From assembly GCA_039025395.1 (NCBI GenBank), contig JBCCOK010000022.1:1-64000 (forward strand): 64,000 nt of DNA. Direction: 5' to 3'. Position numbers and translations under genes: made by a program. The notes beneath the pieces are model-generated. The model saw only the letters and a list, made by a program, of their open reading frames with translations. It was not told the DNA's origin and did no database searches. Each line of letters starts with the position of its first letter. Position 1 is the stretch's first letter. Source of the stretch: Hoeflea_A sp039025395 (lineage in GTDB: Bacteria > Pseudomonadota > Alphaproteobacteria > Rhizobiales > Rhizobiaceae). Below are positions 16,700 to 25,000 of the stretch, piece by piece.

Positions 16700-17808
16700 A
16701 GATCACCCGCATCCGCATCTACCGGACCGGCTTGCCTTATGTGGGGGGCGCCTATGTCTGGGGTGCGGGCAATGCGATCACCACCGCCATGACCAGCGTC
16801 GTCGTGATCGATACGGATGCGGGCATATCGGGCTGCGGTGAGTTCTGCCCGTGCGGCGAAAACTACATGGAGGCTCATTCGCACGGCGTTGAAGCCATAG
16901 CCCGGCTGATTGCACCAAAGCTGATCGGCGAAGATCCGCGCCAGGTGGCCCGGCTGGAGCGGCTGATGGACCATCTGGTTCTCGGCCATGGCTATGCAAA
17001 GGCACCCTTTGACGCTGCTTTCTGGGATATTTTCGGCAAGGCTTTGGGTGAGCCGGTATGGATGCTGATGGGCGGCAAGCTGACAGATGGCGCGTCCATG
17101 TACCGGGTCGCGCCGCAAAAACCGGTCGACGAGACTATCGCTGAACTCGAGGAGCACCGGGCGTCGGGCTACCGCCATTTCCAGATCAAGGTCGGCAGCG
17201 ATTGGAAAACGGATATTGACCGCATCCGCTCAGCCGTTCCGCTCTTGAATGCCGCAGAGGTGGCCATTGCCGACGCAAACCAGGGTTGGCGGGTCGACAA
17301 TGCCATCCGGGTGGCGCGAGCGACGCGCGATCTCGACTACATCTTCGAGCAACCCTGCCGCACTTACGAGGAATGCCAGCAGGTGCGACGACACGTGGAC
17401 CAACCGATGAAGCTTGACGAATGTGTCACCGGTATCGGCATTGCGCAGCGGATTGTCGCCGACCGGGGTGCCGAAATCTGTTGCCTGAAGATTTCCAATC
17501 TTGGCGGATTGTCAAAGGCGCGGCGGGTGCGTGACTACCTGGTCGACAATCGCTTAGCCGTTGTTGCTGAAGACAGCTGGGGCGGCGAAATCGCCACGGC
17601 TGCGGTGGCCCATTTCGCTGCTACAACGCCGCCCGACTATCTCATCAACACCACCGATTTGATGAACTACAACACCCGCTCCACCGGTATCGGCGGACCA
17701 GTCAGTGATCATGGCAAACTCTACGCGACAGACGGGCCGGGTCTCGGCGTGGAACCTGATTTCGAAAGTCTGGGTGAGGCGGTCGCAACGTTTGGAGCGG
17801 CGCCATGA
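16696..17808 (+). CDS. Enolase-superfamily protein, epimerase/racemase-like, copy 1
   Basis: This 370-residue member of the mandelate racemase/muconate lactonizing enzyme group starts MKITRIRIYRTGLPY, like its two downstream paralogs. Key residues by position are the base Lys165 (HFQIKVGS), metal ligands Asp193 (IADANQGW), Glu218 (IFEQPC) and Asp241 (MKLDECVT), and the second lysine Lys265 (CLKISNLGG). Glu292/Asp293 stand on the last barrel strand (AEDSWGGE). Two opposed lysines are what 1,1-proton-transfer epimerases use, as in proline-betaine/hydroxyproline-betaine 2-epimerase (HpbD), which it resembles in overall motif pattern. The start overlaps the upstream stop by 4 nt. I infer racemisation of an alpha-carbon next to a carboxylate; dehydration is also possible. 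Confidence 0.85.
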   Translation: MKITRIRIYRTGLPYVGGAYVWGAGNAITTAMTSVVVIDTDAGISGCGEFCPCGENYMEAHSHGVEAIARLIAPKLIGEDPRQVARLERLMDHLVLGHGYAKAPFDAAFWDIFGKALGEPVWMLMGGKLTDGASMYRVAPQKPVDETIAELEEHRASGYRHFQIKVGSDWKTDIDRIRSAVPLLNAAEVAIADANQGWRVDNAIRVARATRDLDYIFEQPCRTYEECQQVRRHVDQPMKLDECVTGIGIAQRIVADRGAEICCLKISNLGGLSKARRVRDYLVDNRLAVVAEDSWGGEIATAAVAHFAATTPPDYLINTTDLMNYNTRSTGIGGPVSDHGKLYATDGPGLGVEPDFESLGEAVATFGAAP

Positions 17809-18923
17809 AGATCACGCGGCTTTCGGTCTACCACAAAGATCTGCCGCTGGCGGATCCCTATTGGCTTTCCGGCGGACGTCTGAAGTTCGAAGTGCTTGAC
17901 GCAACATTTGTAAAAATCGAAACCGACGCAGGCCTGATCGGGTGGGGCGAAGGCACCCCTTGGGGTCATACTTATGTACCGGCCCACGGTCCCGGTATCC
18001 GTGCCGGTATCGAAACCATGGCCGATGTTGTTCTTGGGATGGATCCGCGCAAGGTCGAGCTGGTGGAACGGGCCATGGATTTGTGTCTGCCCGGCCATCT
18101 CTATGCCAAGGCACCCATCGACCTTGCCTGCTGGGACATTCTGGGAAAAGCCTGCGGCTTGCCGATCGCCGATTGCCTCGGCGGCAAACGCGAGACCGGC
18201 ACGCCCGCTGCCTCTTCGGTCTCGTCCGGCGAACCGGAGTCTATGCTCGGCATTATCGAAAAATACCGGGCAATGGGCTATTTCGCCCATTCCGCCAAGG
18301 TGGGCGGCAGTGATACCGACAAGGACATCGAGCGAATCCGCATTCTGGAGAAACATCGCCGACCCAGCGAAATCATCCTCTACGATGTCAACCGATCTTG
18401 GACGCGCCGCGAAGCCAGCATTGTCATGAATGCAGTCGCCGATCTTGGTGTCACATTCGAGCAACCGGGAGAAACCCTGGACGATATTGCGCAAATCCGC
18501 GCCGTAACGACCTCTCCCATCAGTGTCGACGAGAGCCTTGTTACACTGCAGGATGCTTGCCGTATCGCCCGCGAAGGCATTGCCGATGTCTTTGGCATCA
18601 AGATCAACCGGGTCGGCGGGCTGACAAAGGCGCGCCGCATCCGCGACGTGGCGCTGGCCCATGGCATCCAGATGTTCGTCATGGCGACCGGGGGCTCCGT
18701 TCTTGCCGATACGGAGGCAGCACATCTGGCGCAGTCCGTACCGGAAGAGTTCTTCCGGGCAGGTTGGGCTTGTCAGGATATGCTTACGGTTGACGTGGCG
18801 CCGGGCGAGGGTTGCCGCAGCAAGGAAGGGGTAATGACGGTGAGCGAAGCGCCGGGGCTTGGTTGTGCGCCTGACGAAAACCTCCTCGGTGATCCTGTTG
18901 CGGTTTATGAGTTGCGGCCATGA
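17805..18923 (+). CDS. Enolase-superfamily protein, copy 2, altered last barrel strand
   Basis: This 372-residue paralog keeps Lys165 (HSAKVGGS), the metal ligands Asp194 (LYDVNRSW), Glu219 (TFEQPG) and Asp242 (SVDESLV), and Lys266 (GIKINRVGG). The strand that reads EDSWGGE in copy 1 and EDTWGSD in copy 3 reads FVMATGGSVLAD here. It has lost the acid pair and the tryptophan. That changes the floor of the substrate pocket, so a different substrate or reaction is likely while metal binding is kept. The gene overlaps both neighbours by 4 nt (ATGA), so all three copies should be made from one message. The tail from about residue 310 (QSVPEEFFRAGWACQDML) also departs from copies 1 and 3. Confidence 0.83.
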   Translation: MKITRLSVYHKDLPLADPYWLSGGRLKFEVLDATFVKIETDAGLIGWGEGTPWGHTYVPAHGPGIRAGIETMADVVLGMDPRKVELVERAMDLCLPGHLYAKAPIDLACWDILGKACGLPIADCLGGKRETGTPAASSVSSGEPESMLGIIEKYRAMGYFAHSAKVGGSDTDKDIERIRILEKHRRPSEIILYDVNRSWTRREASIVMNAVADLGVTFEQPGETLDDIAQIRAVTTSPISVDESLVTLQDACRIAREGIADVFGIKINRVGGLTKARRIRDVALAHGIQMFVMATGGSVLADTEAAHLAQSVPEEFFRAGWACQDMLTVDVAPGEGCRSKEGVMTVSEAPGLGCAPDENLLGDPVAVYELRP

Positions 18924-20023
18924 AGATTACCCGGATAACACTCTGGAATGTGCCGCTGACAAGCCATGTGAACTACCAAATGGCGGCGGGCAAGGCGTGC
19001 GACACGGTCACGACCGTCATCGTGCGGCTCGAAACCGATACCGGGATCGATGGCTGGGGGGAGGTCTGCCCGATTCCGCATTACCTGCCGGCCTTTGCGG
19101 GTGGTGTTTTGCCTGCAATCGAAGACATGGCGCCTGTTCTGCTCGGAAGCGACCCGGTCGGGCCGGAAGCGGTCATGCAAAAGCTGGATGCGCACCTTCA
19201 GGGCCATGCTTACGCCAAATCGCCGCTCGACATGGCGCTTTGGGACATCACCGCAAAGGCTGCGAGGCTTCCACTATACAGTTTACTTGGCGGACGGCGC
19301 ACACGGGATCTTCCACTCTATCACTCTATCACCTGCACCGATGCGCACGAGATGGCGCGCATTGCCGAGGAGGCGCTTGCGAGCGGAATTTCCCAGTTTC
19401 AGGTGAAGCTCGGCGCTGGCGGGGACTGGCAGAGCGATGTTGAAAGACTGATCAAGGTGCACGAGGCGGTGGGTTCAGGGCCGCTCGTCTATGGCGACTG
19501 GAATTGCGGTGCAAGCCGGCTGGAGGCGACGCGGGTCGCTCGCGCGGTTGCGCAGTTCGACATCATGGTGGAACAGCCATGCGCAACGCTCGAGGATTGC
19601 GCCGCGGTCAAGGCGGCAACGGGATTGCCGATGAAAATTGACGAAAGCGCGCATGATACCGCATCGCTTCTGCAGGCCTGGCAACTGGGTTGCATGGATG
19701 CGGTTGCCATCAAGCTTTCCAAATTCGGCGGCATTAGCGCCTGCCGCCGCGCCCGTGACCTGTGCCTGCATCTGGGTGCGCAAATGTGCATCGAGGATAC
19801 ATGGGGGTCAGACATTGCAACTGCGGCTCTGCTTCATCTGGGCGCCGCAACAGACCCCGCGGCGGTGATGAATGTGTGCGATTTGTCCGGTTACGTCGCA
19901 CCACGGCTTGCGTCAGACGCGCCTGTGCGCAATGACGGAAAGATCGCGCCGCCAGAAGGCGTTGGGCTTGGTGTCGCGCCGGATACCGATCGGCTGGGTG
20001 AGCCGGCGGCGCACTTCGATTAG
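18920..20023 (+). CDS. Enolase-superfamily protein, epimerase/racemase-like, copy 3
   Basis: This 367-residue paralog has Lys163 (FQVKLGAG), metal ligands Asp193 (YGDWNCGA), Glu218 (MVEQPC) and Asp241 (MKIDESAH), Lys265 (AIKLSKFGG) and the acid pair Glu292/Asp293 (IEDTWGSD). Its active-site set therefore matches copy 1. The N-terminal capping region (VNYQMAAGKACDTVTTVIVRLE...CPIPHYLPAF) differs strongly from copies 1 and 2. Because capping loops set specificity in this superfamily, each paralog probably handles its own substrate or stereoisomer. The start overlaps the stop of copy 2 by 4 nt, and the aminotransferase gene follows after 10 nt. Confidence 0.85.
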   Translation: MKITRITLWNVPLTSHVNYQMAAGKACDTVTTVIVRLETDTGIDGWGEVCPIPHYLPAFAGGVLPAIEDMAPVLLGSDPVGPEAVMQKLDAHLQGHAYAKSPLDMALWDITAKAARLPLYSLLGGRRTRDLPLYHSITCTDAHEMARIAEEALASGISQFQVKLGAGGDWQSDVERLIKVHEAVGSGPLVYGDWNCGASRLEATRVARAVAQFDIMVEQPCATLEDCAAVKAATGLPMKIDESAHDTASLLQAWQLGCMDAVAIKLSKFGGISACRRARDLCLHLGAQMCIEDTWGSDIATAALLHLGAATDPAAVMNVCDLSGYVAPRLASDAPVRNDGKIAPPEGVGLGVAPDTDRLGEPAAHFD

Positions 20024-20033
20024 AGGGCAAGGC

Positions 20034-21314
20034 ATGTCGGCCACACAAAAAGAATGGATTGATCGGGCAAACGCCGTGCTGCCGGCGGGCGGTTTCGGGA
20101 ATTTCGATCCCGGTATCGTCATCCGTGAAGGACGGGGTTCGCGGGTCTGGGACGAGGACGGCAACGCGTATGTCGACTATCTGATTGGTTCCGGGCCGAT
20201 GCTTCTAGGTCACGGTCATCCGGAAGTGCTTGATGCCGTGCATGAACAGTTGGGCAAGGGCATGACATTCTTTGCCAACAATGCAAAGGGCATCGAGCTC
20301 GCCGAGGCGATCTGCGAAGCCGTGGCCTGCAGCGAGATGCTGCGCTACGTCTCCAGCGGAGGCGAGGCGGACATGTATGCCATGCGTCTGGCGCGCGCCT
20401 TCACGGGGCGTGACAAGATCATGAAATTCGAAGGCGGCTATCACGGTATGTCCGCCGAGGCGCAGATGAGCCTGGCGCCAACAAAACTGGCCAATTTTCC
20501 CGTTGCCGTTCCCGATTCCGCCGGTATTCCGCAAAGCGTGCGCGAAGACATGCTGATTGCCCCGTTCAACGATATTGAATTTGCCCGCTCGCTGATCGCC
20601 GAACACTCGGGTGAGATTGCCGGCATCATCGTTGAACCGCTGCAGCGTATCGTCCCACCAGCACCGGGTTTCCTTAAAGCCTTGCGCGAAGAATGCACAC
20701 ATCATGGCATCGTTCTGATTTTCGATGAGATCGTCACCGGTTTCAGGCTGGCCTATGGTGGCGCCCAGGAACATTACGGCGTCGTTCCGGACCTGTGCAC
20801 CCTCGGCAAGCTGATCGGTGGCGGTTTCCCGCTTGCAGCGATTACCGGGCGAGCCGAAATCATGGCGCACTTCGACAAATCGAAGGTCGGCGAAGAGGGT
20901 TTTCTGATGCAGCTCGGAACGCTCAGCGGAAATCCGGTGGCGGCAACCGCAGGCCTGAAGAGCCTGGAAATCCTGCGGCGGCCAGGCGCGTATGAAAAAC
21001 TGCGCAAAACAGGCGAAACGCTGATGGAAATGATGTCAGACACACTTGCCGCAGTGGGGATCGAACATCGGATCGTCGGCGATGCGACGCTTTTCGACGT
21101 GGTCTTTACCTCCGGCGAGGTGCGCGATTACCGCGATACGTTTCACGCGGATGCGGAGAAGAATGCCCATTTCAATGCTGCGTTGCGATCAAAGGGTATC
21201 TTCAAATCGCCGGGAAAACTCTATCCTTCGTTGGCGCTGACCGATGAGGATGTCGCGCAAACAGCCGAGGCAGTATCGTTCGCAGCTAATGAACTTTGCC
21301 GGCTTTCCTCCTGA
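20034..21314 (+). CDS. Class-III PLP aminotransferase (glutamate-1-semialdehyde aminomutase-like)
   Basis: This 426-residue protein belongs to the class-III/GSAM group. It has the N-terminal RANAVLPAGGFGNFDPG, the phosphate-binding SSGGEADMYAMRLARA and the EGGYHGMSAE aromatic-stack segment. PLP-binding Asp231 lies in IFDEIVTGFR and the Schiff-base lysine in CTLGKLIGGGFP (about Lys259). True HemL proteins have a stricter motif set, and this context is catabolic, so I read it as an aminotransferase for an amino acid formed after N-demethylation. AGAGGGCAAGG precedes the ATG at 20034, which I chose because the family N-terminus begins there. It is the last gene of the rightward operon. Confidence 0.85.
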   Translation: MSATQKEWIDRANAVLPAGGFGNFDPGIVIREGRGSRVWDEDGNAYVDYLIGSGPMLLGHGHPEVLDAVHEQLGKGMTFFANNAKGIELAEAICEAVACSEMLRYVSSGGEADMYAMRLARAFTGRDKIMKFEGGYHGMSAEAQMSLAPTKLANFPVAVPDSAGIPQSVREDMLIAPFNDIEFARSLIAEHSGEIAGIIVEPLQRIVPPAPGFLKALREECTHHGIVLIFDEIVTGFRLAYGGAQEHYGVVPDLCTLGKLIGGGFPLAAITGRAEIMAHFDKSKVGEEGFLMQLGTLSGNPVAATAGLKSLEILRRPGAYEKLRKTGETLMEMMSDTLAAVGIEHRIVGDATLFDVVFTSGEVRDYRDTFHADAEKNAHFNAALRSKGIFKSPGKLYPSLALTDEDVAQTAEAVSFAANELCRLSS

Positions 21315-21328
21315 GCACCTCCAAACTC

Positions 21329-21346
21329 TTCGGAAACCGAATTTAG
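21329..21346. terminator. Weak stem-loop between convergent genes
   Basis: TTCGG-AAA-CCGAA (21329-21341) followed by TTTAG lies just after the aminotransferase stop and before the convergent AhpD-like gene. The stem is only 5 bp and the T-run short, so a terminator role is tentative. Confidence 0.25.
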
Positions 21347-21373
21347 CCCAACATTTATTCTGTCGGCGAATTA

Positions 21374-21949
21374 TTATCGGTTCATGGCATGGTATTCGTC
21401 GTTTGGGCGCATGTCGGTTGCGGCTGCCATGCGGTTGGACATGTTGAAGAAAGAGGCAGTCGCGCTGATATCCCAGATGTCGCGATCTGAGAATCCGGCC
21501 TCGCGGAGCGTCTGACGGTCGGCCTCGACGATTTTGTCGGGCTCTTCAGTCAGTTTGACTGCAAAATCGAGCATCGCCGTCTGGCGAGCATCGAGTTCGG
21601 CCGCCCGGTAGTTCATGACCATCATTTCGCCAAGCGCCGGATTGCCGGACAGCTGCCGCACGGCAGCGCCATGCGCGGCAAGGCAATAGAAGCAGTGGTT
21701 CTGGGAAGAGACGACCACGGCAATCATTTCGCGCTCGAGTTTGGATAGACCGGATTCGCCCAGCATCAAGTCATTATACATGTTGATGAACGCCTGCATT
21801 TTGGATTCTTCGAACGCGTATGCCAGCAGAACGTTCGGAATGAGGCCAAGCTTTTCTTCGCATTTATCAAAATAGGCCCGTGCCTGCGGGCTCAGGTCGC
21901 TCGCCGTTTCAAGGTCCAGTGCTGTGACGGGCTTTGTGTTGTCTGTCAT
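21374..21949 (-). CDS. AhpD-like/peroxidase-related protein
   Basis: This 191-residue protein is of the alkylhydroperoxidase D/CMD-like superfamily, subgroup annotated as peroxidase-related enzyme. The redox-active CxxC with the proton-relay His is in SSQNHCFYCLAAHGAAVRQLSG. The family segments LSKLEREMIAVVV before it and DIWDISATASFFNMSNRMA near the end are present. The ATG at 21949 follows GGAG; the longer frame to 22090 enters the promoter and start of the divergent glutamate dehydrogenase gene. The 119-nt shared spacer suggests coordinated or competing transcription with that gene. A peroxidase or disulfide-reductase role is inferred from family only. Confidence 0.85.
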   Translation of the reverse strand: MTDNTKPVTALDLETASDLSPQARAYFDKCEEKLGLIPNVLLAYAFEESKMQAFINMYNDLMLGESGLSKLEREMIAVVVSSQNHCFYCLAAHGAAVRQLSGNPALGEMMVMNYRAAELDARQTAMLDFAVKLTEEPDKIVEADRQTLREAGFSDRDIWDISATASFFNMSNRMAAATDMRPNDEYHAMNR

Positions 21950-22068
21950 TGTCGGCTCCGGTGGTTTTCTTTGGCGGATGAATAAATCGTCGCATCCGGC
22001 ATCAGTTCTGCTACCATCGTTAGCTGGGCAAGGTCGAGAGCCTTGCGGGAGTATAACGGGAGTAGCTG

Positions 22069-25000
22069 ATGGGCACGCGCCGCCATCCAAAGCGTGACAA
22101 GCAGATCGCCAGAATCGCGGAAATTCTCAAGCAACAGAAAAAGAGCTATATCAATCCGGAATTCCTTTTCGGACGTACCAGCGCCGATGACGTTCACCTC
22201 TACAGTTCTGAAGCGCTTGCCGCGGCCTACATTCACGCGCGCGAGCAGCTCGAGAAGTGGGACTCAACCGGCTCGCTCATCCATGTCGGGCCGGTCGAGA
22301 ATGTTGAACTTGCCCGTCGGCCTCTGACGGTCGTTTCCGTTGTCGACCGCAACATGCCGTTCATTTACGATTCCATCATGGGCGAGATCTCAAACGCCCA
22401 TCGCGATATATGCCTGGCGGCGCATCCGATCCTTAAGCTGCAAAGGTCCTCGAACGGTTCCGTAAAGGATGTCGCGCCGGCGATAGCGGGCGAAGCCGAT
22501 GCGGGATCGCAAAAGGTGAGTGTCATCCAGGTGCATTTGCCGCGCCTGTCTCCGCAGGCGATCGAGCAATTGAAGGCGAACCTGTTCAAGGTTCTTGATC
22601 AGGTCCATCGCGCGGTTGAGGGCTGGCCTGCGATGCTAGCCAAGCTCGACGGCATCGTTGAGGAGCTCAAAAGGGCCGGCGGCAGCCAGCACCTAGCCGA
22701 GCGCGAAGAAGCGCTTTCGTTCCTGGAATGGCTAAGACATGACAATTTCACGTTTCTTGGGATGCGCGAATACACCTTCAGCGGAACCGGCAGGGACGCA
22801 AAGGTCGAAAGAGCCAACAATAAAGGCGTCGGCATTCTGTCAGATCCGCAAGTTCGGGTGCTCAGACGCGGCACCGGCCATGTTACCACGACGCCTGAAA
22901 TCCTCGCGTTTCTTCAGGGTCCCGATGCTCTTATCGTTACAAAGGCCAATGTGCGTTCCGTCGTGCACCGACGCACCTATATGGATTACATCGGCGTCAA
23001 ACGGTATGACGAGAGCGGACGCGTAACGGGCGAACTGAGGATCGTTGGCCTTTTCACGTCGACCGCCTACACGCGATCGGTGCTGCGAATTCCGCTGCTG
23101 CGCTCAAAAGCCGTATCGGTGATCAAGAGTTTCGGGTTCGATCAGGAGAGCCATTCGGGCAAGGTGCTGCTCAACGCGCTGGAGAGCTACCCGCGCGACG
23201 AGTTGTTTCAAATCGACGTGCCAATGCTCGCCGGCTTCTGCGAGCAGATCATCGAATTGAACGACCGGCCGCGCGTACGGGTGCTGCCACGAATCGACCG
23301 TTTTGACCGGTTCGTCTCCGTTCTCGTCTATGTGCCGCGCGATCAATACGATACCGAAGCGAGGAGCCGTATAGGCGCCTATCTCAAGGGGGTTTTCGAC
23401 GCCCGTCTTTCCGCCTATTACCCGGCCTTTCCCGAGGGCAGCGTCGCGCGGGTCCACTTTATTCTCGGACGATCGGGCGGGCGGACGCCGCGTATCTCCC
23501 AGGAGGTGTTGGAAACGGCCGTTCGCCGCATCGTGACGCGCTGGGAGGATCAGTTTGCGCAACTTGCCGGTGTCGATGGTCTGGAACTGCACACGTCCGA
23601 TGCCTACCGCGACAATTTCACGCCGGAGGAGGCGGTTGAGGACCTGCCGAGTTTTCTTTTGTGCAAGGAGAACAATCCGATCTGCATCGATTTCTATCAA
23701 CGCGATGGCGAAGCAAGCGAAAACCTGTCGCTGAAGATTTTCCACCTCGATGCGCCGGTTGCCCTGTCGCGGCGGGTGCCGCTGCTTGAGAATCTCGGCT
23801 TCAACGTTATCAGCGAACAGACATTCGAAGTCGCCGTGGGTGTCGATGTCACACAGACGCGTAATGTGCTGCTGCATAATATGGAACTGGTCCATCGCGA
23901 CGGTGTGGCGGTCGACCTGGCCAGGCTGGCGGAGCCGCTCGATACGGCGTTTCTCGATGCATGGTATGGACGCATTGAGAACGACAGTTTCAACAGGTTG
24001 GTGATCAATTCGGGGCTTGATGCACGCGAAGTCACGGTGATGCGCGCCTATGCGCGATACCTGCGCCAGGCTGGTATCACCTATTCGCAGGGTTACATCG
24101 CCGAAACGCTCAACCGATATCCCGGAATCGCATCAGACCTGTTCAAAATGTTTTCGGTCCGTTTCGATCCGTCGCTGAAGGTGCGGGCCGCAGCCAAGAC
24201 CTATGAAGAGATTACAACGCGCATCGAAACCGCGCTGGCGCGAGTCCCCAGTCTTGATGAGGATCGCATTATCAGGCGGCTGGTGAATGTGATCGCTGCG
24301 ACCGTTCGGACAAATTACTACCAGAAGGAGGCAGACGGTTCGCCGCGAAAGATCCTGGCATTCAAGCTGGATCCGCGCTCTCTGGACGGTATTCCCGAAC
24401 CCAAACCCTACCGCGAAATATTTGTGTACAGCGTCGATGTCGAGGGCGTGCATCTGCGCTTCGGACCGATTGCGCGCGGCGGGCTTCGCTGGTCCGATCG
24501 TGCCGAAGACTACCGGACGGAAGTGCTTGGCCTCGCCAAGGCTCAACAGGTCAAGAATGCGGTCATTGTGCCCGTCGGTTCAAAGGGCGGTTTCTACCCG
24601 AAGAAGCTGCCCGCCAGCGGTCCGCGCGACGATGTCTTCAACGCAGGGCGCGAAGCTTACAAGGTTTTCATATCAGCGCTTCTTTCGGTCACTGACAACA
24701 TTGTCGACGGCAAGATTGTGCCGCCAAAGAACACGCTTCGCCATGACGATGACGACCCCTATTTTGTCGTTGCCGCGGACAAGGGGACAGCGACATTTTC
24801 AGACACTGCCAATGCGATCAGCCGGGATCACCATTTCTGGCTTGACGATGCCTTTGCGTCCGGCGGATCTGACGGCTATGACCACAAGAAGATGGGCATT
24901 ACCGCGCGCGGGGCCTGGGAAGCGGTAGAGCGCCATTTCCGCGAGATGGACATCGACATTCAGAAAACAGAGTTCACGGTCGCCGGCGTTGGAGACATGT

